A stretch of DNA of 64,000 nucleotides from Amaurobius ferox (Eukaryota; Arthropoda; Arachnida; Araneae; Amaurobiidae): the NCBI GenBank assembly GCA_951213105.1, contig OX578146.1, forward strand, positions 56,551,069 through 56,615,068. The letters are read 5' to 3'. Under the pieces are notes generated by a model. The model was given only the letters and a program-made list of their open reading frames with translations. It searched no databases and was not told where the DNA came from. A program made the translations under genes and the position numbers. This document shows, one piece after another, positions 23,866 to 37,010 of the stretch. Every line of letters begins with the position of its first letter. The first letter of the stretch is position 1.

Positions 23866-24245
23866 GTGACCGAGCTTCTGGCTACCTCTGTGCGACAAAA
23901 CTGGCAAACTTTCTGAAGTGGAAGCGAATCTGAAAGCTAAGAAACGGAAGCAAGTGATGAAATTGTCAGATGAACCAGTATTGAAGCTAGTGAAGGCTGT
24001 GGGAAAATGAAAGTTGGATTATATGGGCTTTGTGACAAATCAATGTGTCCTTATGAAGAAATTAAATTGCAAGTTCTGTTGCAGTTAACCTGAACTGTAA
24101 AAAGTATATGCCAAAGGGGGATAATAAAAGTGTTAATTACTTTGATGGAGCTTCAGCAATTAAAAAGTGCAATGCTTAAAACCATTCCAAATACAAATGA
24201 CATATAAAAGTAATAGAAAAATATAATGCAGTGCATGGGAGAACA
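23866..24245 (+). repeat. Diverged direct duplication, unit 2
   Basis: This is the second copy of the unit at 23204-23590. A TGA interrupts the frame near 24007, and ~280 bp of unrelated sequence separate the two units. Confidence 0.6.
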
Positions 24246-24324
24246 ACTTCAATCAGACAAACCATTGTGGATGTGGTTTTATTGAGGAATCGAAATGAAA
24301 TGTAACGTTGTAAAGCTTTTTGGC

Positions 24325-26068
24325 ATAAAGCCGGGTTTACATTATTTTCTTTGGTTGATCACTTTGGGTGAATCACCGCCAGTGAAACCGCTGGATGAAA
24401 AGATTTCGGTTTACACGTGTTCATCCATAGTGAATCAATTTCTCATTTATTCCAATATGGCGGAAACTGAAGTAATACGAATTATGTGCAATTTGCGATT
24501 CCAAGGGCTCTGTTAAATTTGGCTTTACTCTCTCGAAAACCCAAACCACCCGACTGCCCAAAGGTTTACAGCAGCAGTTTGGGCGGCCGGACCTTTACTC
24601 TGTGAATGTGTGATTATTAATATGAAATCATCAAGTAATTAGTTATCATTTGCTCTCGCATTATAAACTGTTATTTAGTGCGTTAGGAACCGTCGAAGTA
24701 ATTTGTACAATGTATTCTGGATTACAAGAAAAAGGATATTTCTTTAATGAGAGTTAAGTGTTAACCTATATTAATTATATACGGAATGGAATTATATTTA
24801 TTTACCGTACTATACAAGCTAAAGTACATAGTAAGCTAAAAATGTGTATATTTTATATCATTACCTTTCTGGGTATGTTTGCTTGTTCTTGAATACGAAG
24901 AATTTTATGACTTTTATTATTAAAATATTAAGTGTTTTATTCACACAGTATCAAATAAAATCTATAACTCCAAATTCTCAATGAAATTATTGTTTACCTA
25001 AATGTTTGTTGATTTTAGTATTTGATGTTGAATGCATTCATATTTTGCAAATTATATGTATGCATTCAACAGTATGCTTTAAAATTTCGTATTACATTAG
25101 CATTTTTAAAAAATTATTTTCTGTGTAACCGTATTTGAAGTTGAGACCCAGACCGTCCGACCTACCAGAAAGGTGTAAGGTTACTGTTTGGACGGCCGGG
25201 AAGTGCCACCCAATTTAGACCAGAACCCAGTGGGGGAGGCAGTATTTGAAGTATAAAATTTTATAACACAATAATATTTCAAAATGTGAGAAGAATCATT
25301 ATTGAAATGCTACTTTATGAAGCATAAATAGGAACCTGTTTTATTATACAACCTTTTATTTCATATATATATTCTTTTGTTCTAAGAATTTGGTTTTGCT
25401 TGCTTGTGTAGAGTAAAAATACACAACTAAAAATAGATAAAGTGATAGTTTTTAAATTAATCTAATATATTTTAGGACACACAGTAGAGATTTCGTAGAA
25501 CAAACTATTTTCGTTAAAATATAATCAGCTCTAATATAATGTGCACATTAAATGTTTATATGTTTAATGTTTATATGTTTAATACTATGTTTTCAATAAT
25601 AACATATATTTTATTATTTTTCAATAATAAAATATATGTTATTATTGAAAATTAATAAATTATATATTTTTTTTCAATTGTAGTAACAAATATTGAAATA
25701 TAAATAAATGATAAAAAAGAAAATCCACAACATCACAAAAAGCAGCATTTTCATTTTATAATTACTTGTTTCAATATATTTTTATTTTTATGTTTATTAA
25801 CATTGTTTAAATAGACAAATGATTGTATCTGTACCGAATTAATTTTCACTGAAAATGAACATAAGTTGGAAACGCGTTTACATGTTTCAATTTGGATGAT
25901 TCATCCGAAGTGAATCCTCCAAAGTGAACGAAAGTTGTCCGTGGCAACTTATTTCAACTATCGCTGTCGACGATCACTGTCAGTCAATGCAACGTTTACA
26001 CCTTTTACTTTCAGTGTTTCAACCAAAGTGGTCATCCAAAGTGAACAATGTAAACTGGCCATAAGCCA
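24325..26068. mobile_element. DNA transposon with ~45-bp imperfect inverted ends
   Basis: The left end reads AAGCCGGGTTTACATTATTT and continues with CTTTGGTTGATCAC. The right end, reversed, reads GGCCAGTTTACATTGTTCAC and continues with CTTTGGATGACCAC. Similar GGTTTACA/AGTGAA words recur inside both ends. CATAA(A)G flanks both sides and may be the target duplication. No transposase is present, so it is non-autonomous. A SINE fragment lies inside. Confidence 0.55.
25135..25245 (-). repeat. tRNA-type SINE fragment, reversed
   Basis: CCAGAACCCAGTGGGGGAGG and GACGGCCGGGAAGTGCC are the reverse complement of the SINE body at 11400-11500. The tRNA-like head is missing. Confidence 0.6.
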
Positions 26069-26286
26069 CTTTCTTGCAAAAGAAGAACTTCCAATTAACT
26101 TTTTACCTGCTCGAATAGAGTTTAAAGAGAAGTATAGTATTGCTTTGAGAGAAACTTAGCGTTAACCACGGGGCTTGCAAAACATTTACAATGTTTATTG
26201 TCAAGTCTTTAAAGAATGATCCATCTTAAATATGCTCTACATCAGTTTTTAGGGGAGCACAGATCAATCCCAGAAAGAAAGAATAT

Positions 26287-26333
26287 CAGGGCAGAACCCC
26301 TAATATTCTTTCAATATTAGGGGTTCTGCCCTG
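26287..26333. repeat. Perfect 21-bp-arm hairpin at the LINE 5' border
   Basis: Arms at 26287-26307 and 26313-26333 are exact reverse complements around a CTTTC loop. The right arm belongs to the LINE coding sequence. The left arm is an inverted copy of it at the truncation point. Confidence 0.85.
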
Positions 26334-28200
26334 GTTTGGATAGCTGACTTTCTTCGCCACAGATCCATTAGAGTTAAATTCAACAAGACCTTTTCTGTTC
26401 CTTTCAGACTTGGACAGGGCGTTCCTCAAGGATCAGTCTTAAGCCCTACTATTTTCAAACTATTTTTGAGTGGAATTGAGAAAAATAAACCGGAACTTGT
26501 CGATATTGCAATTTTCGCTGACGATATTGTAATTTTGAAGTCAGCAATAGACGTGACTAACATCGAAACGCTCCTCAATTCCACTTTGGCTGCACTCTTT
26601 GAGTTTGCTACGGAACACAAATTGACTTTCAACCCAGTTAAATCCATAGTGACTTTTTCTACCACTAATAAACACCTATATAACTATAAGCCAAAGCTGT
26701 ATTTTGATGCCCAGCCTCTCACCTACGAAAAACATCCCAAATACCTAGGATTCATTCTTGATCCTGAATTCAACAGCAACAAACATATTAGCCACCTGGT
26801 TTCAAAGGCTCGTAAGCGCTTTAGCATTCTTAAATATCTAGCTGGCAGAGATTGGGGAGCTGATGCAAACACTCTTAGAACCACATATATTTCACTTATA
26901 AGGCCTATTCTGGAATATGGCTACCCAATTTACTCTTGCGCGTCTGAAACCAACCTCCAGAAATTAGAACGTGTACAACTGAATGCCGCTCGAATCATTC
27001 TCGGACTTAAAAATAGCTGCCCTTATGATATTGCCCTGTTCGAGGCAAATTTAGAACCACTGCATATTAGAAAGTGAGCCAACTTAGAAAAATACTTCAA
27101 TAAAATTTACAGCTATGGCCCCCAACATCGTACTTCCATGTATCTGCACACCTGGCACAACAATCAAAGACTAAAGAAATCTAGCCCGTTTAGCTTGGCG
27201 GAAACTCAAAACCTGATCTCTCGTGAGGTTGAATCTCAATCTTTAAGATCTTGCACTGATCCCTCAGAGGGGATGCCAGGAGTTTTCTTCCACTTTGATG
27301 TGAATTCCACTGCAAACAAGCAAACGCATCTTGACGACTATCTTAGGCAGCTGGCCCTAGAAGTTATTAGTTGCATTCTTAGAGATGCAGTGCAGGTCTA
27401 TACTGATGGTAGTCGTACAGAAAACCGTACTGGCAGCTGTATCTATATTAGAACCCCTCATCTTGAGACTTCACTAAAACAACGTAACCCGGACACTTGT
27501 TCTGTCTTCAGGAGCGAGTTAATTGCGATCAACGTAGGGCTTGACGCCATCATATCTCTTGATTATAATTTTGGAGAACTTTGGATATTGTCGGACAGCC
27601 GCAGTGCACTTCAACATCTTAGTGGCTGGTCCTCCTCAGGCGATGAAACCAGTATATCTATTCTGCTCAAGCTAAAGAAGATTTCTCAGAACCACGAAGT
27701 CCATCTCCAATGGATTCCATCACATGTAAACATTAGTGGTAATGAGGTTGCGGATAGATTGGCCAAAGAGGGCAGTGAGGACGAAACGACCACTGGTTCT
27801 TCGCTTACTTATCAAGAATTGTACTCAAATGCAAAATCTAAATTAAATTTAATTTGGCGTACTCCACCTGCGCACCAATGGTACACCGGAATTTCCCCTG
27901 GCGCTCTTCTAGAAATTAAATGTGATCGTGGCTCCCAGACAGCACTAGCTAGACTTAAAAGTGGCCACCTTAAGAGTCTGTCTTTTGAACGCGGTGAAAA
28001 AATCCATCCCACTAGCAATAAATGCTGTGACCATCCGGCCTCCCCGGCGCACATTCTGAGTTGCGTCGGACTTTCCAAGGAGGAATTGACATCTGCCCCC
28101 CTTTTAGTTATTGATTTTCTGGCGGTCAACAACCTACTGGAGTTGATCTGTTTTATGTCAGATCTGTAAAAAAGAATAAGCAACAACAACAACAAGGAAA
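26313..28200 (+). pseudogene. 5'-truncated I/Jockey-type LINE with RNase H
   Basis: The frame from about 26340 to 28169 reads the second half of a reverse transcriptase followed by RNase H. The conserved LGQGVPQGSVLSPTIF lies near 26407-26455, and the catalytic FADD at about 26515. The thumb with YGYPIYSCASETNLQKLERV follows. One in-frame TGA at 27075-27077 breaks the frame. RNase H then shows VYTDGSRT (27398), FRSELIAI, LWILSDSRSAL and IPSHVNISGNEVADRLA, so all acidic residues are present. A CCDHP..HILSC knuckle-like end follows. The 3' end is (CAA)n at 28181-28195. The upstream endonuclease and RT finger regions are missing. Confidence 0.85.
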
Positions 28201-28676
28201 CAATAATGTGTCTGAAGTATTAAGAACACATAATCGCCCATAAGAAAAAATACCGTTTTCCTTCATTTTCAGATTTTAAGGCTTATTGAGCAGTTAAAAA
28301 AATGGTGTTTTGCAAGTGATCACAGACATTACTTTTAGCTTTAAAATGATTTTAAAAATGCAATTTTATCTATGCATTAATAAATTTGATAATAATAAAA
28401 AAATAAATGTGTGTAGCTACATCTGCAATATATTTAAATACTTCTTTTTATCTGAGATGTACTTTAGTGTCCCCTTCCTCCTCGACAACATACATCATCA
28501 AAACACATTGCGCTGCTGGCACAAATGCTGGTTGTTAAATATTACCTAAAAATAGCCAAACGAATCTGAAAAATTCGCCAAATAATAATATTAATAACCC
28601 ATTCAGCCGATAACATTGAAGCAATGCTTATCCTGCGTCACCTGCTTCACCTCACACGCCACCACTGGTTTCATTT
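28201..28676. other. AT-rich spacer
   Basis: Nothing recognised. Confidence 0.5.
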
Positions 28677-29094
<418 letters not shown>

Positions 29095-29097
<3 letters not shown>

Positions 29098-29965
29098 AGG
29101 TAATGCTCTGAAATTTTTTTTATTAAAAATAAAAAGAATATTTAATAAGATAGAGAGATATTTAATAAAGAGTCTCAGTGGGATGCAAATTTGAGCAGAT
29201 ATTTTCAAATGATTGATTAATTAAAATGTACAAACAAATTGGGTTTATGGAATAAAAATAATTAAATTTGTATAAAGTTTTGGCATTGCATACTGAATTT
29301 TACAAGAAAGATTTAGCCCTACTTTAAATATTTGAACTTGTTATCTGTTAAGATATTCACCTAATGAAATATGTATTCAATTTAATTTAAAAATTTGTGC
29401 TATCTGTCCTTAAAAATCAAATGCATTAATGTCTAAATGTTAAATTAAATTTAATTGCTTTATGGATACCAATAAAAATTACCTTGATAGCTGCAGCAAA
29501 GTTAGAAATTAGCAATCATTTTTATTTTTATTCAAAAAGAAACAAGGATTGGAAATTTTTTTAAATGAGGAAGCAGCATTAAAATGTACTTTTAAAAGTA
29601 CATTAATTTTTTTTTTTATGTAAAAAGTAATTTTAAAGTAAAATTATTAGTTTTCATTAATTTTAATGCAAATGTACTCATTTAATAGAAAATGGATCTA
29701 ATTAACTAGATAAATTAAAGAAAAGTGCTTCCGAAATGATTGTAATAAAAGTTATTTTATTCATTGAAATTGTAAAACTTCACCTTTATGCTTGCTTAAA
29801 GCTTAATCTCTGTATTTTGGTAATGCAAACACTAGAATTTAAAATGCATAGAACACAGATATAATCTTTTGATTTTAATTCAACTAAAATATGTTTGAAT
29901 GCTTATTTTAAAACCAAAACCTGGATTACCCCCACTGAGATGACACTATTTAGATTGCATATTAA
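29095..29965. other. AT-rich spacer
   Basis: No gene. One AATGTACTTTTAAAAGTACATT palindrome lies near 29583. Confidence 0.5.
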
Positions 29966-29969
29966 CGCC

Positions 29970-30330
29970 TAGAAGAGTGATTATTCACTCCCAAATTGAG
30001 TCTAGTAATCACTCCAAAAACAATAATTTTTCACTCTTTCCAGTGGGTGGAAAAACCATTTTTGCTAAGAGTGTATATATTCACTCCTTGACATGGATTA
30101 TTTACTCCAAGGTGGAGTCAATAAATCACACATTCAGAGTGGGTGTTTACTCCAAAGGAGTGACTATTCCTTCCATAGGAGTGGAATATTCACTCTTTCC
30201 CTTGAGTAGAAAACCCACTTTCTTTAGCATGAAAACTCACTCTTTAGAGGTTGGCTCAATTTCAAGTATTTCTTAGAGTGACTATTCACTCTTTTTGAGT
30301 GATTTCTCACTCTTTCAAATTTAGAGTGTA
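29970..30330. repeat. GAGTGA/TCACTC word array, locus 2
   Basis: At least 20 GAGTG or CACTC words lie within 360 bp on both strands, often as GAGTGA..TTCACTC pairs. Spacing is irregular. The same word set occurs at 21575-21850. Confidence 0.65.
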
Positions 30331-30439
30331 GGAAAAGAAATTAACATTAATTGTAGTGCTAACCATAATAAATGCCGTTTGACATTTAAAATTTTCAACG
30401 ACGTGTCAAATCCGAACAAGAATAAAGTTAACCTTCTTG

Positions 30440-30935
30440 TTCTGACTTAACAAGTCTTGTCGGGATATTCCTGTTGTGTTTTGGATCACGCCAATCTTGT
30501 GTGTTACTTCTCGTCCAATTGGCCTAGACTGTTGTTCATGTTGCTTTCTAATTGGCTTTCTTTTAATCATGAAATTTATTATGTATCTTAAAATTATCTT
30601 ATATATGTAAAAATTGACATATATAAGATATCTTGCATATCTTATATAATAAAAAATGTCTATCTGTTTGCAGTCCACGTTATAGTCTTATCGGGATATC
30701 CCTCTTTTGTTTTTCGCGGGCGCCAATTTGTGTATTACTTCTTATTTCGGATTGTCTCTAGACTGTTCTTCATGTTGCTTTCTGATTGGCTCTCACTTAA
30801 TCATGACATTTATTATATATTTTAAAATGAACTTACATATTATATTTGTAAAAATTGACATATATAAGATATTTTATTTATCTTAATAATAAAAATAAAT
30901 TCTATTAATTTGCGGTCTATAGCGGAAAATCTGAT
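30440..30935 (+). repeat. Two tandem ~245-bp diverged units
   Basis: Each unit contains CTT.TCGGGATAT.CCT, TGTGT(G/A)TTACTTCT, TTCATGTTGCTTTCT and AAAAATTGACATATATAAGA. The arrangement and AATAAAAA(T)..TCTAT.TG borders recall non-autonomous Helitron-like repeats, but no diagnostic end was confirmed. Confidence 0.55.
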
Positions 30936-31700
30936 CTTCGTACCCCACGAAATTTGGTGCAATGGTACTTCTCGGCGTACACAGGTGCACTTCGTCGTTA
31001 TTTTTTGAAAATAAGAATTATATTTTTAGATATTTCATGGTTTAGCATTTTCATACAAATCGATTCCTTAACAACCAAAAATATTATCGAAAAGTTTCTA
31101 TCTTGACACTATCAAAAATATGGAAGAATATTCTTTCCAACAGTGCTTGAATCGCATCCGTAGGACACTTCCTTCATATTTATTTATTTATAAAATAATA
31201 CATCTGTATTTGCATTTTTAGATTATTTAATACGTCTTTTGCCCAATCGTATTTTTCCCAATCGTCTTTTGCCAATTAAAGCATACTTTACATTCCGTTC
31301 ATTGGAACTTTCAGCGAACTGTATAAATAGAAAAGCAATACACCTGCTTTTAACAACAAAAAAAGTAAATCAGTAAATCAATTGCTGCGTGAGAGCGCTA
31401 CACCACGACCACCAAGCAACACCCGGATATTTTTCTAGTATAAATAAATTAACAATAAAAAATAAATAAATATACAATATGTTTCAAGAGTACATTGGTA
31501 CAGTTTGTTTTGTTAGTTTACGAAGATATTCAGTGTTTTTTTCATTACGAGGATACGTGTTTTTGTACATGTGGTCAGCGAGCATCTAAAGGACATAAAT
31601 GTGGACCATGGTTCAAAAGATACAGAAGACCACTGGCATGAGGCATGACAAAGGTATGACCACTGGCATGAGGCAAACAGTTTCCTTTCGGAGTCAATAT
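30936..31700. other. Spacer; short direct repeat near 31630
   Basis: ACCACTGGCATGAGGCA occurs at 31632 and again at 31659. No gene is recognised. Confidence 0.45.
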
Positions 31701-31729
31701 GTTCAAATACACTCATCGCACAGTGAATT

Positions 31730-32700
31730 AGAATCCCAGGTTCAGTATTTTATTGGACCACCTTTAAAACGAATTACAGTAAGTTAGGCATGGATTATAT
31801 AAGATGCTGGAGTGTATTTAAGTCAAGAGAATACTAGATGTTAGACAAGCAGATCGTAAGCTTCTGAATAGTGCATGATAGAGGAGATTATTGTCGGATG
31901 TGTCTTTCCAACGTGTTCCAAACGTTCTCGATGGGGTTTCCATTTGTACATTACGATAGCCAGGCTATAGGGTGGAAGTCAAAGACATGCTCCGTGACCC
32001 ACAGTTGCACGGTTCCTGAGAGATGGATGGTAGCACTATCATCCATGGATGTACCGGTTGCCTTTAAGGCAAAAATGCAGTATTACAATGTGGTCATTAT
32101 GGGCAAATTGTCCATGTACTCCATGGATGACACCCGACCTGAAATACTAGGGTATCAAAACCAAACTAGCAGAACATGCATCACATCATGATATTCCAAC
32201 CACATCCTTGAACTGCGCGAACAACGCAAGATGTGTTTATGACTTCATGGGCCTATCGCAGCACATTCCTCCTGCTGTCGCTACGAAACAGAGCGAATGT
32301 GATTTGTCCGACCACGTAATTTTCTTCCAAACAACGGATGTGCTGTGACACCATTCTCGACACCATTGCAAACGCATTTCCAGGCTCTTTGCATAAATGA
32401 GAGGTTTTTTCAAATGCATGCGACTGGCTGCACGGTTTTATTGCAATTCTCTGCTGATTGTTCGGGTCGAGATCGATTTGGACGAGCCTTCATTGAAATT
32501 TTCCGTCAGTTAATGTGTATATCCTAATATCTGCCGTGCAAGTTGTTTGAGACGCCGTCAACCACGGGTTTGATTGATGGTTTTCGATCCACATTTCCAC
32601 CTGATATGCAAAGCCTGAGGATTCTGGTTCCAGCTGTTATATATTTTGGATATCCCACCTTTCGAGAAGCGAGTTCTTCTGTTCAGGTGATCGTGACTCC
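31730..32700 (-). pseudogene. Tc1-like transposase relic, minus strand
   Basis: Read on the minus strand the order is a block like AFEKTSHLCKEPGNAF (about 32390-32430), LQWCREWCH and WKKITWSDKS with the first catalytic aspartate (about 32300-32365), DDSATIHLSGTVQLWVTEH (about 31985-32045), and NPIENVWNTLERHIRQ with the last catalytic residue (about 31890-31935). Frames shift several times and stops are frequent. It belongs to a different Tc1 subgroup from the relics at 3030 and 9060. The inverted ends could not be fixed. Confidence 0.7.
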
Positions 32701-33290
32701 TGCTAAATGGGACAAAATAATAAGACTTTTTTTTTAAATGAAGATAAATCTATCGTTTTCCCCATTTTGCTCCACTTCGCTTGGAACACACACAGATAGC
32801 ATTCTTATGGAAGTGTTGAAATCACGTCTAGCTCCCATGCCCAACGTAGTTTGCATATATTTGCTTGTAACTTACATCTACATATATGTTACCAGATTTC
32901 TATTTCACTGGTCGGTTTGTGTATGTTAACGATACGTAAGTTATTTCCATGGGCGTTAAGGCAATCATCCTATCTATAATCCAACTTAACTGCAGAAGTT
33001 GGAGATTAAAATAAAAAATTTAAAATTTTGCCGATGAACCTCTCCACTTTCTATTACCAAACTATATATCGAAATGACCATAAACTTTTTTCTTCATGAA
33101 CCATTATATACTTATTGTTCTACGAAGAGCGTTAGAAAATAATACAAAATCAACGTCTATCTATATAGAAGTAAAGTTAAATATGAAAAAAATCAGCAAA
33201 CAAGGGAGAATTTAGCTATAAAATTTGCAACCCCTCCGAAACTAATTATTTCATAAAAATGTAAAATTTAATATTTTATACGACCCCGCA
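32701..33290. other. AT-rich spacer
   Basis: No gene recognised. TTTAATATTTTATACGACCC near 33268 resembles the arm of the foldback element at 7362-8158. Confidence 0.4.
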
Positions 33291-33292
33291 CC

Positions 33293-33319
33293 CCACCACC
33301 ACCACCACCACCACCACCA
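33293..33319 (+). repeat. (ACC)n microsatellite
   Basis: About nine ACC units follow a C-rich start. Confidence 0.9.
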
Positions 33320-33569
33320 ATCAAGGAAATACCAACTGGTACAATTTTTACTGTAATTAATTAGGACAAAACATATCTACAAGGTATCTTTAGATGAAAT
33401 CTTTACCAAGATATCGATGATTGAAATCCTTGACTACATGCTCAGGTAAAATATATTTTATCAAATGCCTAAGGATTTTATATGCTCAGGTAAAATCCTT
33501 GAGCATTTTACCTGAACTTCAAATATGAAAATTTTACTTCTTATCAAAGAAAATATGGGGAACGTAAAT

Positions 33570-33571
<2 letters not shown>

Positions 33572-33664
<93 letters not shown>

Positions 33665-33675
33665 CATATATATAT
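33572..33675. repeat. (TA)n(TG)n(TA)n microsatellite
   Basis: A TA run switches to TG near 33632 and back to TA near 33656. Confidence 0.95.
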
Positions 33676-33939
33676 AACTGCCAGTTGAAATTAATCACCA
33701 TTTAATTTTGACTAATTGGTCTGTTACTAGTTCTTTTCAATCAAATAACAAATGCATAACCATGATAATTGAAATAACAGGGCGACTTTTTTATCAAACT
33801 GGTAAATTTGATGCAAAATAAGGGGCAACTAGGTACAAGGAAACAACAAGGATTAAATAAGAACAACCAAATTTCTTTATCATGAGGCGTGATGAATTTG
33901 TTCACTAATTAACATTTTTACTTTCTCTATATCAATAGT

Positions 33940-34110
33940 ATAATGATAAGGAAAGTACTGTGATGTGGACGAAAATTCGAATTTTAATTTTACACGGTAG
34001 TGAACGTTTGAAGCATTGCTGAACTCAAATCGGACGTTTTTGAAGTGTAGTCTGCGCATATTTTTTTATTAATGTATTTTTCTGTGTGTCTGTGTGTCTG
34101 CGCGCTTTTG
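33940..34110 (-). repeat. Old partial copy of repeat R1
   Basis: AAGGAAAGTACTGTGATG followed by AAATTCGAATTT and a GTGTGTCTGTGTGTCTG stretch parallels the reversed R1 segment at 60100-60240. Confidence 0.45.
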
Positions 34111-34499
34111 AGGTCCAGAAATTTGGTACAATCCAGAAATTTGGTACAATTATTTAATTGTAGATATTGAAAGCCTAATAATTTTAAACCGAACGAAATG
34201 TTCAGAAGACCCTTAAATGTTTGATGTTTTTATGAAAAAAATTAAATATCAGAATTTTCCATAAGATTATATAAATATTTATTTCGAAAATTAGCGCGAA
34301 GTATATTAGTTAACAGGTTATTTCAAAATAGTTTTACATGTTGTTGTCTGGAATACATGCCAATTATTCAATTCAACGTTAAAAACATTGTGATGTAGAT
34401 CGTGTACATCATTTTTTCGCTGTGAAAGAAGTAAATTCACATCATTATTTAGGGAAAGTCTTGTTGCCCACATCAATTTTTTTTTCTTGGGATTATTAC

Positions 34500-36240
34500 A
34501 ATTAAACTTTGCTTGTTTATGAAATTAGTTCCGGGGATGAAACTGTCTTTTCTACATTTTCCTTGCTGTTTAGTTTTCATATTTCACTTAACTTCTACGA
34601 CCGAAAGTTGCTTTTACATTCAACTAGCCGAATAGCCGTTGAAAATCAAAGGTCTCACAATAAGCAACCACTGAATATTCCCATTTTTTTAATAATTCGC
34701 GTTTCACATTTAAACGGCAAATCGAATGTTTTTGTGTGCGGAACCCCCTAAAGAAAAAAATATTGTAAATTTTAAATTGCGCACGTCATCCTTTCGAACT
34801 ATCTACCAGTACTCCAAATTAAAGTCTCTATCTCATTCCGAAGCATACTATTTTAATATCTTCCCTTTCGAACGTTTTTCTGTGGAGCACACACATAAAT
34901 GAACATTTTTGAAAAACTCTGTTCGCCTTGGGTTTCTTATCAGATGATTGGCCCATATAACAAATACCAAGCCTCTATCACATTTAAAGGAAGCGTGCCT
35001 CATTTATTCTGAAAATCGAACATATTGGTGTTAGGCACCTCCTAAAGTTGCAAATATTGGAATTCTGAAATTGCACTCTTTCTTCGTTTCAAACTATCTA
35101 CCAGTATAGCAAATTTGATGCCTTTATCCTATCGTGAAGCATGTTTTTCTATCTCTTCATATTTCGAACGTTTTTCTCTGTTGCATCCCCTTAAATGATC
35201 ATTTCTGAGAAACCGTACTAATCGTAGGTTTTTCTTATCAAGTGGTTACCCAATATACCAAATTTCAAGCCTCTATCATATTGTAAAGGAGGCGTTTTTC
35301 ATTTGTTCGTCAAATCGAACATTTTTGTGTGCGGCACTCCCTACAATAGCAAATGTTGGAAAACTGAAATTGCACACTTTCTTCCTTTCTAACTATCTAC
35401 ACGTATGCTAAATTTGAAGTATCTATCTCATCGCGAAGCATGCTTTTTCTATCATTTCACCTTTCGAATGTTTTTCTGTGGAGTACCCACCCCCCTTAAA
35501 TATACATTTTTGAAAAACTCCATTCTTCTTGGGTTTTCTATTAAATCATTCGCCCATATACCAAATATCAAGCCTCTATCACGTTCTAAAAGGACTGTTT
35601 CTACTTCATTCCGAAAATCGAACATTTTTGTGTGCGACACCCCCTGAAGGAGAAAATATTGGAAAACTGAAATTGTACACTTTCTTCCTTCCAAACTATC
35701 TACCCGTACATCAAATTTCAAATTTCTCTCTCATCCCGAAGTATGTTGTCTTATCAATTCACCTTTCGAACGTTTTCCTATGGAGCACCCCCTTAACCGA
35801 ACGTTTTAGAAAAACTATAATCGTCTTGGGTGTTTTTATCAAATGATTATTCCATATACCAAATTTAAAACCTCTATCAAATTTTAAAAGATCCGTGCCT
35901 CATTTATTTGGCAAATCGAACATTTTGGTATGCGGCACCCCTTTAAGTATAAAATATTGGAAATCTGAAACTGCACACTTTCTTTCTTTCGAACGATTTA
36001 CCCATGCACCAAATTTGAAGTCTCTATCTTATGGCAAAGTATGCTTTCCTATCATTTCACTTTTCGAACGTTTTTGTGTGGAGTACACCCTCTAGAGAAC
36101 ATTTCCGAAAAATTCGATTTTTCCGGGGGGGGGGGGGGTTATCGAACGATCGAGCCGTGTACCAAATTGCAAGTCTCTACCTATTCGGAAAATGCCTAAA
36201 AACGTGACAGACAGCCGGACAAACAGACAGACACTTGGCA
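34500..36240 (+). repeat. Tandem array, ~300 bp unit, between five and six copies
   Basis: Each unit contains TTTCGAACGTTTTTCTGTGG, a run like TTGGGTTT.TTATCA, CCAAAT..CAAGCCTCTATC, AAATCGAACATTTTTGTGTG and GGCACCCCCT. The last block recurs near 34741, 35035, 35335, 35638 and 35935. The array ends after a G13 run near 36127 with an ACAGACAG stretch. Apparent ORFs inside are repeat shadows. Confidence 0.8.
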
Positions 36241-36294
36241 ATTAGTATATGTAGATTCGGGCACTTGTTGGGAGACATCCGCAGAATTAATATT

Positions 36295-37010
36295 CAATAA
36301 ACAAACTTGACATTTTTTTTACCATAAACGGTTATAAAATCTTTAAACTACGGAAACAGAAAATGTAAGAAAAATGACGTAAGACGTATTAGCTATAATA
36401 TTATATGAGCAATAATATTTTGCGAATCTGGCAATGAAGCATTTGTAAAAAGCTTAAAATGCGAGAGATAAAAAATACCTAACACTCTTCTTAAACTGCG
36501 AAAATAACAACTGTTTTTAATAAAACCTTCTGTAGCTGGCGTACCCATAAAAATAATTCAACAAACATGACTCATAATTTAATCACTTAGTTTTATGAAC
36601 CATACATTTATCCGCTGAAGTGAAAGACTTAATACTTTAAAAGGACATTTTTTTTCACATTTCACTGCTATAAAAAATGTTATTGAACTTAAAAAACTTT
36701 CCATTATATTCAGGATTTTAAATATTCTATTTTTCATTGAACCGATATAATATTTCCCGTGAAACAAATATTTAAATTAATACTTAGAAAAATATATTTA
36801 ATGGCTTAGGAAAAGAAAGAATACGTGTTTTTTTTTATTGTAGATCAAAATCTTATTTGATTTTTTTTTACTTTTGGTGATTCTTTTTTGCATCTTTTTA
36901 TGGAATTAATCTCATATTTCTTTTTCAAATTTCATTTTCAAGCTAGAAGTATATGTTTGGATTTTCAAGCTACCTTAATCATATAACCCTGTAACTGGGA
37001 CTAAGTTCTG
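36295..37010 (+). repeat. Dispersed repeat family R3, copy 2
   Basis: Direct partner of 18245-18960, with the same block order. Confidence 0.7.

Noticed and set aside
34500..36100. Several 66- to 105-codon frames
   Set aside because: They recur once per ~300-bp tandem unit and are shadows of the repeat.
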